In this document: positions 1 through 7,715 of the stretch, piece by piece
How the letters are laid out: the number at the start of each line of letters is the position of its first letter
How positions within the stretch are numbered: position 1 is the stretch's first letter
The notes under the pieces: model-generated
The model's database searches: none
What the model was told of the DNA's origin: nothing
The model's input: the letters and a program-made list of their open reading frames with translations, nothing else
Translations under genes and position numbers: made by a program
DNA from: Roseovarius sp. TE539
GTDB lineage: Bacteria > Pseudomonadota > Alphaproteobacteria > Rhodobacterales > Rhodobacteraceae
NCBI RefSeq assembly: GCF_003298505.1
Contig: NZ_QNGB01000001.1
Coordinates: forward strand, 206,685-270,684
DNA length: 64,000 nucleotides
Direction of reading: 5' to 3'

Positions 1-75
1 GGTCTTGAATTTCGATCCGCACCCGGCAAGCACGACAACCAGCAAAAGGGCCGCGATCAATCTTGAGGTCTGCAT
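1..75 (-). CDS. Lipoprotein N-terminus, partial (possible L,D-transpeptidase)
   Basis: Only the first 25 codons are in the window; the gene runs off the left edge. They encode a lipoprotein signal: a basic start (MQTSR), a hydrophobic stretch rich in Ile, Leu and Val, then the lipobox LAGC with Cys19 as the probable lipidated residue, followed by GSKFKT. AGGAAC lies just upstream of the ATG. The product should be anchored in the envelope. In related Rhodobacteraceae I recall a lipoprotein L,D-transpeptidase beginning with a similar CGSKFKT segment beside this methyltransferase gene; that identity is inference, since no catalytic domain is visible here. Confidence 0.6.
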   Translation of the reverse strand, partial: MQTSRLIAALLLVVVLAGCGSKFKT

Positions 76-155
76 GGTCCGTTCCTGCTCGCCACGATTT
101 TTCCTGTTAGTCTACTCTGATTTGCGCGGTACGGCATAGCACGGAATTCACCTTC

Positions 156-1379
156 TCACGCACGAGTGTAGCGGAACTCCGCCACCAACTCGACATGGGC
201 TGACCAGCGAAACTGATCCACCACCACGATCGGGCCAGCGACGTATCCCGACTCCAGAAGCCGCCGCGCGTCCCGGGCGAAGGTGACAGGGTTGCAGGAC
301 GCAAAGGCGATCGTGGAAATACGCGACGCTGCCAGTTCTGCGGTCTGCGCGGCGGCTCCGGCACGCGGCGGGTCGATCACCGCCGCGTCGTGATTGGCCA
401 GCTCGGCAGCCGTGAGAGGATCACGGAAAAGATCGCGTTTTTCGCATGTCACCGGTTTGAGCCCCTGCGCATGGCGCCATCCGTGATCAAGTGCCGACAA
501 CATCCCGGCGTCGGCCTCGACCGCATGCACATGCGCGGTTTCGGCAAGCGGCAGGGCGAAAGTGCCACAGCCCGCGAACAGATCAACGACGCGTTTCGAC
601 CCATCAGTGATTCGCCGCATTTCCGACAACAGGGACGCCGCGCCCTCTGCGGTCGCCTGAAGGAAAGCACCCGGCGGCGGGGTGACCATCGCGCGCCCGA
701 TCCTGAGGACCGGTGCGCGCCGGGCAGCGACCACCTCGTCTGCCCAGCTGAGCCGGGCCAGATCATGCCTTGCGGCAATATCGGCGAGGTTCTGGCGAAG
801 CGGACCGTCCAGAGACTTGCCGCCCTCTGCACGGATGTCGATCCCGTTCTCGCAAATCGTGGAGGCGACATCCAGAACCGCCTTGCGGCTTCCGCCCGCG
901 AGGGCCAGATCCCGCGCCGCGGGCAATGCTGCCATCAGATCCGGGTGCAGGAGAGTGCAATCGGGAATTTCCGTGATCTCCCCGGAGGCACGGCCATGAA
1001 ACCCCGCCATCGCACCTTTCTTGGTGCGGCGTGCCGCGAAAGTGGCCCGGCGGCGCGACCCGCGAGGCGAAGTCTCGATCCGGGCAATTTCGGCCGTGAT
1101 CCCCTGCGCGGCGAGTGCGGTACGAACCTGCTCCATCTTCCATTCGGCAACGAAACCGTCTTCGGCATGTTGCAGGCGACAGCCTCCACACGCGCGGAAA
1201 TGACGACAAGGCGGCGTCACACGGTTGGACGAGGGGGTAACGATGCGGATATCGGCGAGGCGCGTACCCTCCAGCCGACCCTCGACGGTTTCGCCGGGCA
1301 AGGTCAGCGGGGCGTGAACCGGCCCCTCGGCGATGCCATCACCCAGATGACCAAGACGTTCAATTCGATGGCGGCTCAC
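156..1379 (-). CDS. Class I SAM-dependent RNA (uracil-5-)methyltransferase, TrmA/RlmC/RlmD family
   Basis: This 407-residue enzyme should methylate C5 of a uridine in rRNA or tRNA. The N-terminus is TRAM-like, followed by an Fe-S cysteine cluster (Cys58, Cys64, Cys67, with a fourth Cys near residue 142). The SAM-binding motif VVDLFAGCGTF lies around residue 265, and the nucleophile motif FASCNP near the C-terminus carries the catalytic Cys. The start is GTG, and its GTGA overlap with the stop of the upstream CCA-adding enzyme gene implies translational coupling. I cannot tell from sequence alone whether the target is rRNA (RlmC/RlmD) or tRNA (TrmA), so no symbol is given. Confidence 0.9.
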   Translation of the reverse strand: MSRHRIERLGHLGDGIAEGPVHAPLTLPGETVEGRLEGTRLADIRIVTPSSNRVTPPCRHFRACGGCRLQHAEDGFVAEWKMEQVRTALAAQGITAEIARIETSPRGSRRRATFAARRTKKGAMAGFHGRASGEITEIPDCTLLHPDLMAALPAARDLALAGGSRKAVLDVASTICENGIDIRAEGGKSLDGPLRQNLADIAARHDLARLSWADEVVAARRAPVLRIGRAMVTPPPGAFLQATAEGAASLLSEMRRITDGSKRVVDLFAGCGTFALPLAETAHVHAVEADAGMLSALDHGWRHAQGLKPVTCEKRDLFRDPLTAAELANHDAAVIDPPRAGAAAQTAELAASRISTIAFASCNPVTFARDARRLLESGYVAGPIVVVDQFRWSAHVELVAEFRYTRA

Positions 1380-2521
1380 AGGAGGGCCTCACGCGTGAGG
1401 GAGAAATCGGACTCGATCCAGCGCCGTTCCAGTTCGGCCAGCCGCGCGCCGAGTTCCGGGCCGGAATAATCCGGCATGAGATCCTTGCCGGTAACCGGAA
1501 AGATCGCTGCCGCGCCGCGGTCCAGTTCCGCCGCCGCTCCGGCGGGTACGGGTGTCCGGAGCAGCGCCGCACGCAGAAGCAGTATATCCATGCCCGCCTG
1601 CGCGCCATAACGGTAGCCGAGTTCCGCCGGGGGCATCGTGGAGCCAACCGCGTCACGCAGCAGCGTCAGCCTGCGACCCTGTACCTTGCTGAGCCGGAGC
1701 CTGGCGGCCGCTTCGGCCCCGCCCAGCGCGGCCAGCCGGCGGATCGGATCCGGCGCCGTGCCGGCCTGCACCTCTTCGTGAACGAGGGGAGCAAGCGCGG
1801 CATCGTCAGCACCCGGAAGAATACGGGACAGGACGGAGGCATGACGCATCGCTGCAACGGCCGGGGCCGGGTCAGGTGCGGACAGAAGCTTGATCATCTC
1901 GGTGCCGACACGTTCACGGGCAAGACCGGCAAGACCGTCGACATGACAGGCCACCGCCGCCAGCCCCTCGGCATCCAGCCCGGACCCGGGCGCACCATAC
2001 CAGGCGTGAAACCGAAAGAAGCGCAGGATTCGGAGGTAATCCTCGCGGATGCGCTGATCCGGATCATCAATGAACCGCACCCGGCGGGCATTCAGGTCCG
2101 CGAGGCCGCCCAACGGGTCCAGGATGGTTCCGTCCCGGCGCGCATAAAGGGCGTTCATGGTGAAATCACGGCGGTGCGCATCCTCCTGAGGGGTGTCGGC
2201 ATAGGCCACCACGGCCCGGCGGCCGTCGGTTTCCACATCACGACGGAATGTCGTGACCTCGTGGCCGCGACCGTCCGCCACCACGGTGACAGTTCCATGT
2301 TCGATCCCCGTTGGCACGGCCCTGAGCCCGGATTCCCGCGCCAGTCGGATCACGGTTTCGGGGCGGGCGTCGGTGGCGATATCTATATCGGTCACCGGCA
2401 TGCCAAGAAGAGCGTTGCGCACGCAGCCACCGACGAATAGCGCATGATGTCCCGCCTCTTCCAGGTTGCGGCAGACCGCTTGCGCAGCCGGATCTGCAAT
2501 CCAGTCGCCGTCAACCTTCAT
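1376..2521 (-). CDS. cca: CCA tRNA nucleotidyltransferase / poly(A) polymerase family
   Basis: This 381-residue class II nucleotidyltransferase probably adds or repairs the 3' CCA of tRNAs. The N-terminal head has the LFVGGCVRNALLG nucleotide-binding motif and the metal-binding DIDIATDA motif, followed by RRDFTMNALY and the neck and body regions (DQRIREDYLRILRFFRF). The start at MKVDGDW was chosen because its ATG overlaps the stop of the upstream Nudix gene in an ATGA junction; a longer in-frame extension begins inside that gene and has no family-like sequence. It lies in a leftward operon hslO-nudix-cca-methyltransferase. Bacterial members may act as CCA-adding enzymes or poly(A) polymerases; the CCA role is the usual one in this order. 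Confidence 0.9.
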   Translation of the reverse strand: MKVDGDWIADPAAQAVCRNLEEAGHHALFVGGCVRNALLGMPVTDIDIATDARPETVIRLARESGLRAVPTGIEHGTVTVVADGRGHEVTTFRRDVETDGRRAVVAYADTPQEDAHRRDFTMNALYARRDGTILDPLGGLADLNARRVRFIDDPDQRIREDYLRILRFFRFHAWYGAPGSGLDAEGLAAVACHVDGLAGLARERVGTEMIKLLSAPDPAPAVAAMRHASVLSRILPGADDAALAPLVHEEVQAGTAPDPIRRLAALGGAEAAARLRLSKVQGRRLTLLRDAVGSTMPPAELGYRYGAQAGMDILLLRAALLRTPVPAGAAAELDRGAAAIFPVTGKDLMPDYSGPELGARLAELERRWIESDFSLTREALL

Positions 2522-3114
2522 TGGCTCGCCTCCGCCATTCCACGCAAGATCCGTGCCGTGGCTCCCCAGATGTAATAGGGTCCGTACGGAACAATATAGT
2601 AATGTCTGCGGCTGCCGCGCCAACGCCGCGATTCCACCCGGTAAAGCGCGGGATTCAGGATGTGGTCCAGGGGTACGCGAAAGACTTCCGCAACCTCACC
2701 GGCCTCTGGCACAGGGTCGAAATCAACCCGCACCTGTGCCACGACGGGGGTAACGAAAAAGCCTGTCACGGTCTCATGTGGGGGCAAGTGCCCGATCACC
2801 GACACGTTTGCGGGATCAAGCGCGATTTCCTCTTGCGCCTCGCGCAGCGCGGCGGCGGTAACATCCGCATCGCCCTCGTCCTGCTTGCCACCGGGAAAGG
2901 CGATCTGCCCGGGATGATGCTTGAGCGCCGAAGACCGCATGGTCAGAAACAACTCCGCGCTGCCATCCGGATGGGCGAGAAACGCCACCAGGACCCCCGC
3001 CGGCCTGAGCTTGCGGCCGGAAGGCAGGAAGGTACCCGGATTCAGATCGAAATCCGACGATGCCGTCCGGGCCGCATCGACGGCCGCCCGGACCGGGCCC
3101 AGCGGATCAGACAT
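2518..3114 (-). CDS. Nudix hydrolase, CoA pyrophosphatase (NudL-like)
   Basis: This 198-residue Nudix protein carries the signature of the CoA-diphosphatase subgroup: a LxxxR..L.HHPGQIAFPGG segment followed by a Nudix box with REAQEEIAL. Family members cleave CoA or its derivatives to 3',5'-ADP and phosphopantetheine. The start chosen is MSDPLGP, whose ATG overlaps the end of hslO by 8 nt (ATGTCTGA); the open frame extends further upstream, but that part lies inside hslO. It is translationally coupled to both hslO upstream and cca downstream. Substrate specificity is inferred from the motif only. Confidence 0.85.
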   Translation of the reverse strand: MSDPLGPVRAAVDAARTASSDFDLNPGTFLPSGRKLRPAGVLVAFLAHPDGSAELFLTMRSSALKHHPGQIAFPGGKQDEGDADVTAAALREAQEEIALDPANVSVIGHLPPHETVTGFFVTPVVAQVRVDFDPVPEAGEVAEVFRVPLDHILNPALYRVESRRWRGSRRHYYIVPYGPYYIWGATARILRGMAEASQ

Positions 3115-4123
3115 CATCGACGGAAGAGCCGGATTCGCCGGACGCAGCATCAGGCGCATCAAACCCCAGCGTTGCCGGATCAAGTATGTAATGGGCGCCG
3201 CAGAACTGGCAATCAGCGGTTACCGTACCCTCATCCGTGGTCATCGTCGCGATGTCGCGGGCCGAATAGATCGACAGGCTCTGGCGCACGCGATCCTCGG
3301 AACAGGTGCATCCGAAGCGAACCGGCTGCATGTCGAAAACACGCGGGGCTTCTTCGTGGAAGAGCCGCGTGAGAAGCTCGGCAGGGCTGATAGCGGGGCC
3401 GATCAGTTCAAGATCCTCGACCGTGTCCAGAAGCATGTTGGCGCGCGACCAGTTTTCACCGTCCTCGCCTTCCACCAGATCGGCGGGCCGCAACAAGCCG
3501 CCCTCGCCGGTGGCATCACCCTTTGCGAAGGGGGACGCCTTTGGCATGTGTTGAAGCATCACGCCACCGGCGCGCCAATGTTCCTCTCCGCCCCGTTCGG
3601 TCGACTTGCCGAAACTATGGGCGAATCGCGTGGGCAACTGTTCGGACTGCGCGAAATAGGACTCGGCGCAGGCGGTCAGGCTGCCCCCCACCAGCGGGGT
3701 GATTCCCTGATAGGGCTGCGTACCGCGCCCCTGATCGATGAGAATTGCGAAATAGCCCTCGCCAATCTGCTGGAACGGGGGACCGGCGCCGATCCTGTCA
3801 TCGTCGTAGGCAGCATAGGCACGGATTTTTGCCGGCTCGCCTTCGGCCTCGGGGGCGAAATAATCGGTCGCGATCATCCGAACCGGGCCCTTGGACTGCA
3901 CCTGAAGGGACAGTTTCCAGCGCAGCTTGACCGTTTGACCGATCAACGCGGTAAGCAGGGCCATCTCGGCAACAAGCGCCTCCACCTTGGCCGGATAGGC
4001 ATGCTGTTTCAGGATACCATCAAGCACCCCGTCGAGCCGCGCGACACGACCGCGGATATCGCTATTGTCCAGTTGGAAGGGAAGAACCGTGTCGTCCCAG
4101 GCGATCTTGCGTGCCAGTGTCAT
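3107..4123 (-). CDS. hslO: Redox-regulated chaperone Hsp33
   Basis: This 338-residue Hsp33 family holdase becomes active under oxidative unfolding stress in the cytoplasm. The C-terminal zinc/redox switch is complete: Cys272-x-Cys274 (FGCTCSEDR) and Cys305-x-x-Cys308 (CQFCGAHY). The N-terminal substrate-binding domain begins after MTLARKIAWDD. This ATG was chosen because the region upstream is the intergenic promoter shared with the divergent Nudix gene; the longer open frame gives Arg/Pro-rich, non-family sequence. It is the first gene of the leftward hslO-nudix-cca-methyltransferase operon. The C-terminus has a Ser/Asp-rich tail past the zinc domain. Confidence 0.93.
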   Translation of the reverse strand: MTLARKIAWDDTVLPFQLDNSDIRGRVARLDGVLDGILKQHAYPAKVEALVAEMALLTALIGQTVKLRWKLSLQVQSKGPVRMIATDYFAPEAEGEPAKIRAYAAYDDDRIGAGPPFQQIGEGYFAILIDQGRGTQPYQGITPLVGGSLTACAESYFAQSEQLPTRFAHSFGKSTERGGEEHWRAGGVMLQHMPKASPFAKGDATGEGGLLRPADLVEGEDGENWSRANMLLDTVEDLELIGPAISPAELLTRLFHEEAPRVFDMQPVRFGCTCSEDRVRQSLSIYSARDIATMTTDEGTVTADCQFCGAHYILDPATLGFDAPDAASGESGSSVDDV

Positions 4124-4208
4124 GGGGTTTCCTCGTCTGCCGGGGGCTGGCATACCGCGTCTGCGTGGGCGCGGCAAGCAACCGCCCGAGGGAACGGGAG
4201 CGCAAGGC

Positions 4209-4652
4209 ATGATCAGACGATTCGGTGACACGCCGGTCGCGGGCGCGCGGTATCAACACCGTCCCGGGGTTTATGCGATCCTGCCGCGCGAGGGGCTTGT
4301 CCTCTTGACCTTCCAATCCGGTACGCAACCCGAACTCCAGCTTCCCGGCGGCGGCATCGACCCCGGGGAATCGCCAATTCAGGCCCTTCACCGCGAGGTT
4401 TACGAGGAAACCGGCTGGCGGATCACGGCACCAAGACGGATCGGCGCGTTCCGCCGGTACGCCTACATGCCCGAATACGGACTCCACGCCGAGAAGCTTT
4501 GCGCCATCTATCTGGCGCGGCCGGTGGCGCAATTGGGACCGCCGGTGGAGGACGACCACCTTGCCATGTGGTCAAGGCCGGACGAGGCCGTGCGGGAGCT
4601 TGGCAACCCGGGCGACCGGCATTTCATGGGGCGCTTCGTCATCGGGGTTTGA
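4209..4652 (+). CDS. Nudix hydrolase
   Basis: This 147-residue Nudix protein has a canonical Nudix box, GGGIDPGESPIQALHREVYEETGW, at about residues 45-68, so it should hydrolyse a nucleoside diphosphate linked to another group. The substrate cannot be read from the sequence. The start MIRRFGD is the ATG after the CGCAAGGC stretch; the gene is divergent from hslO across an 85-nt gap. Its 3' end overlaps the convergent receiver-PP2C gene by 14 nt. A second Nudix gene lies on the other side of hslO, so the chaperone gene is flanked by two Nudix genes of different subgroups. Confidence 0.85.
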   Translation: MIRRFGDTPVAGARYQHRPGVYAILPREGLVLLTFQSGTQPELQLPGGGIDPGESPIQALHREVYEETGWRITAPRRIGAFRRYAYMPEYGLHAEKLCAIYLARPVAQLGPPVEDDHLAMWSRPDEAVRELGNPGDRHFMGRFVIGV

Positions 4653-5910
4653 ATTCCAGCAGGATCGCGGAAAGATCATCCGTGAAAGTGTCGGTGGCTG
4701 CGAATTGCGCCAACCGCCATGCAAGGGCGTCGAACAGAGCCGGGCCGCCGGTGGCACGCAGATCGTCGAGCATGGCGTGCAACCCGGAATCCCCAAGGAG
4801 AGAACCATCCGGCGCGGCGCATTCGGTGATACCGTCGGAATGGATCATCAGCCTGTCACCGGGACGCATGACACAATCGATCTGCTGAAACTCCGCCTCA
4901 TCGAGAAGTCCCACCGGCATGCCGCCGGTGCCCAGAAATTCGATCGTGCCATCGGCCCTTTGCAGGGCCGGGTGCGGGTGGCCGGCCTGCGCCATGCGCA
5001 CGAGACCGGTATCCATGTCGACATCGGCGATGAGAAGAGTAAAATAATGCTCCGTGTCCATCTCGTCGAGGATCAGGCGGTTCAGCTTGGCGGCGGTTTC
5101 CGCCGGGGGGCGCAGGACGTATCGGCCGGTTCGAAGCCTGTGAAGCGCGACGTTCTGATCCGGCGCCGCGGCGGAAAGGTAGCCGGCGATCCGCGCGGTC
5201 ATCAGGGCCGAACTGATCCCGTGTCCGGACACGTCGATGCCGAAAAGCCCGAGGCCGGTTCCATCGGCGTCGAACATGCCCACAAGATCCCCGCCGACAT
5301 GACCGCTGGACCGCAGCATCAGGGATACCTGCGCCGCACCCAGATTGCGGTACCGATCCGGCATCAGGGACTGTTGCAGCTTCTTCGCCTCGATCAGGTC
5401 ATTGTCGAGCGAGTCATAGAGTGTGCGCAATTCATCCAGCGTGGACCTTACCAGCCGATTCTTCTCGGTCAGTTCGCGTTCCATCCTGACGATCCTGTCA
5501 CCGGCGGCGATGCGCGCGCGCAATTCGCCGGAATTGACCGGCTTGGTCAGGAAATCGTCGGCTCCGGCATCAAGGCCGTGCGCGATCTCTTCCTTGCCGC
5601 TCTTGGACGTCAGAAGGATGAAATACCCGTAGCTTTCCCGATCCATCCGGCGGAACCGGCGGCAGAATTCCACGCCGTCCATGCCCGGCATCATCCAGTC
5701 GCTCAGGACCAGGTCCGGCGGATTGGCGCGACAGATCTCAAGCGCCTCGTCACCGGAAGCGGCTTCGAGAATCGCAAACCCCCACCGGCGCAGCGAAGCG
5801 GCCAGTATCCGGCGCTGCATCCGGCTGTCATCCACGACAAGGACCGTCCGGATCACCGCACGACCCTGACCCGGTGCACGGACTGGTTTTACCGCTACTG
5901 ACACACGCAC
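4639..5910 (-). CDS. Response regulator with PP2C/SpoIIE-type phosphatase output (RbaY/RsbU-like)
   Basis: This 423-residue protein joins three parts. A receiver domain (about residues 20-140) has the acidic pair VVDDS, the phosphoacceptor in LVLSDWMMPGMDG, LLTSK and the KP lysine. A helical linker follows (about 150-190, ending LIEAKKLQQSLMP). The C-terminal PP2C phosphatase domain (about 200-420) shows SGHVGGDL, FGIDVSGHG and HSDGITE with its metal-binding Asp residues. Such proteins dephosphorylate anti-anti-sigma factors in partner-switching pathways; R. capsulatus RbaY, linked to gene-transfer-agent control, has the same architecture. The start is a GTG; a second GTG at 5856 directly before the receiver domain is equally plausible. 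It is divergent from an Hpt gene. No anti-sigma partner genes are nearby. Confidence 0.85.
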   Translation of the reverse strand: MRVSVAVKPVRAPGQGRAVIRTVLVVDDSRMQRRILAASLRRWGFAILEAASGDEALEICRANPPDLVLSDWMMPGMDGVEFCRRFRRMDRESYGYFILLTSKSGKEEIAHGLDAGADDFLTKPVNSGELRARIAAGDRIVRMERELTEKNRLVRSTLDELRTLYDSLDNDLIEAKKLQQSLMPDRYRNLGAAQVSLMLRSSGHVGGDLVGMFDADGTGLGLFGIDVSGHGISSALMTARIAGYLSAAAPDQNVALHRLRTGRYVLRPPAETAAKLNRLILDEMDTEHYFTLLIADVDMDTGLVRMAQAGHPHPALQRADGTIEFLGTGGMPVGLLDEAEFQQIDCVMRPGDRLMIHSDGITECAAPDGSLLGDSGLHAMLDDLRATGGPALFDALAWRLAQFAATDTFTDDLSAILLEFKPR

Positions 5911-5950
5911 ACCCTTTCACTCGGTTCCGACCCGGATACGCGCGCGAGCG

Positions 5951-5967
5951 TTAATGCGACGTGAATC
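5951..5967. promoter_or_regulatory. Near-consensus CtrA-type box overlapping a GANTC site
   Basis: The divergent promoter region between the receiver-PP2C gene and the Hpt gene contains TTAA, seven bases, then TGAA (5951-5965), one base off the CtrA consensus TTAA-N7-TTAA. A GAATC (a CcrM-type GANTC methylation site) occupies 5963-5967 and overlaps the second half-site. The match is seen directly; occupancy by CtrA is inference. Confidence 0.35.
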
Positions 5968-6055
5968 CTAAAATTGCCCCCTTTCGCATCGATTGCCTCA
6001 ACCCGTGCTTAACACTTCCCGGCGAATATCAGGCATGAGCATACACGGTGAGGCG

Positions 6056-6370
6056 ATGATCGACTGGAACCAGATAAGAGAGCTCAGATCCGCAACCGGC
6101 AAAGAGGATTTTGCGGTCATCGTCGATCTTTTTCTCGAAGAGGTGGAAGAGTCCTTGCGGAACCTGGAGAACCGGACCGGGGCGGAGGATCTCCGCGCGG
6201 GGCTGCATTTCCTCAAGGGCAGTGCGCTGAACCTCGGCTTCACCGGCTTGTCGTGCCTCTGCCAGCAAGGGGAGCGGACCGGGACAATGGACATCGCGGA
6301 AATCCGCGGCTGCTTTGCCAGGTCGCGCGCCGATTTCCTGGCCGGGTTGGGCCTGTGCGAAGAGTCCTGA
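6056..6370 (+). CDS. Hpt (histidine phosphotransfer) domain protein
   Basis: This 104-residue single-domain Hpt protein should carry a phosphoryl group between a histidine kinase and a response regulator. The phosphoacceptor is His51 in LHFLKGSALNLGF, within the helical-bundle pattern expected (LFLEEVEESLRNLE upstream). The start MIDWNQ follows GTGAGGCG; an in-frame ATG at 6035 would add seven residues and cannot be excluded. It is divergent from the receiver-PP2C gene, suggesting that this Hpt phosphorylates that receiver (inference). The 3' end is 2 nt from the convergent ilvA gene. Confidence 0.8.
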   Translation: MIDWNQIRELRSATGKEDFAVIVDLFLEEVEESLRNLENRTGAEDLRAGLHFLKGSALNLGFTGLSCLCQQGERTGTMDIAEIRGCFARSRADFLAGLGLCEES

Positions 6371-6372
6371 CC

Positions 6373-7611
6373 TCAGATCAGGAACTCGGCCAGCACCCCG
6401 TCCTCGGTGATGTCGCGATACTGGAAACCGGCATCGTCAAGTTTTTGTTCGAGGGTCACGAAATTCGCAGCATCATTGGTTTCGATCCCGATTAGGACCG
6501 ATCCGAAGTTGCGCGCCGATTTCTTGAGATACTCGAAGCGGGCAATATCGTCATGCGGTCCGAGGATATTCAGGAAATCCTTCAGCGCACCGGGACGTTG
6601 CGGAAGACGAAGAACGAAGTATTTCTTGACGCCGGAATAGCGCTGCGCGCGCTCCTTGACCTCGGGCAGACGCTCGAAATCGAAATTGCCGCCGGTGGTC
6701 ACGCAGACCACGGTCTGACCCGTTATTGTTCCTTCCAGATCCTTAAGGGCATCCACCGAAAGCGCGCCGGCCGGTTCCAGGACCACGCCCTCGACATTGA
6801 GCATTTCCAGCATCGTGGTGCACAATCGGTCCTCGTCGATCGACAGCACATCATCGGCTTGCATGTCACCAAGCCGCGCGAACGTGTGCCGGCCGATCTG
6901 CGCCACCGCCGCACCGTCGGCGAAGTTGTCCACACGGTCCAGCCGCACGGGTGTCCCAGCTGTGATCGCCGCCGCCAGAGACGCACCGCCCGATGGCTCC
7001 GCCAGGGTATAGTCACAGCGCGATCCGAGGTATCCGCGCACTCCGGCGGAAAGCCCTCCGCCACCCACGGGCATCACGATTCGATCGGGCGGACGGGAAA
7101 GCTGCGCCTCGATCTCCACGGCAACAGACGCCTGCCCCTCGATAACGTCCTCGTCGTCGAAGGGCGACAGGAAATGCCCGCCGATCTCCGTGCAATGGCC
7201 CTGCGCGGCCGACAGCGTATCGTCGAAGTAATCGCCGGTCAGCACGATCTCGATCGCATCGCCGCCGAATTTCCGGGTTTTTGATATCTTCTGGTCAGGG
7301 GTGGTGACCGGCATGAAGATCACACCGCGGACCCCGAAATGCCGGCACATGAATGCTACGCCCTGGGCATGGTTGCCGGCACTGGCGCAGACGAACTGCG
7401 CCGCGTCGGGAGTCCGGGCAAGTATTTTGCGCATGGCATTGAACGCCCCGCGCAACTTGTAGGAGCGCACAGGTGTCAGATCTTCGCGCTTTAGCAGGAT
7501 CTCGGCACCGTACCGTTCTGACAGGTGATCATTGCGCTGCAGCGGAGTGGCCGCAAAAACATCGCGCATCGCGGCCTCTGCGGCCCGGGCCTTCTCGGGG
7601 AAATCGGTCAT
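6373..7611 (-). CDS. ilvA: Threonine ammonia-lyase (threonine dehydratase)
   Basis: This 412-residue PLP enzyme converts threonine to 2-oxobutanoate and ammonia, the first step towards isoleucine. The PLP lysine is Lys52 in the SYKLRGAFN motif. Other PLP-binding signatures include SAGNHAQG and the glycine loop VGGGGLS. The C-terminal third holds a single ACT-like regulatory domain (from about residue 325), the short form rather than the long biosynthetic form with two ACT-like domains. The start MTDFPEK was chosen as the first family-like residue. It is divergent from argG across about 100 nt and convergent with the Hpt gene. Confidence 0.92.
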   Translation of the reverse strand: MTDFPEKARAAEAAMRDVFAATPLQRNDHLSERYGAEILLKREDLTPVRSYKLRGAFNAMRKILARTPDAAQFVCASAGNHAQGVAFMCRHFGVRGVIFMPVTTPDQKISKTRKFGGDAIEIVLTGDYFDDTLSAAQGHCTEIGGHFLSPFDDEDVIEGQASVAVEIEAQLSRPPDRIVMPVGGGGLSAGVRGYLGSRCDYTLAEPSGGASLAAAITAGTPVRLDRVDNFADGAAVAQIGRHTFARLGDMQADDVLSIDEDRLCTTMLEMLNVEGVVLEPAGALSVDALKDLEGTITGQTVVCVTTGGNFDFERLPEVKERAQRYSGVKKYFVLRLPQRPGALKDFLNILGPHDDIARFEYLKKSARNFGSVLIGIETNDAANFVTLEQKLDDAGFQYRDITEDGVLAEFLI

Positions 7612-7715
7612 CCGTGATTGTCTGGCGCAGGTCGACCCCCTGTGCAAGCCCCCTCCTTGCCCCGGCCCGCAAAACCCGCTAATCGCCGGGCCGTATCCGA
7701 ATGAGGAAGAACCCG

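Noticed and set aside
2522..2623. Longer start for the CCA-adding enzyme
   Set aside because: The extra 34 residues lie inside the Nudix gene, are not family-like, and the ATGA junction marks the natural start.
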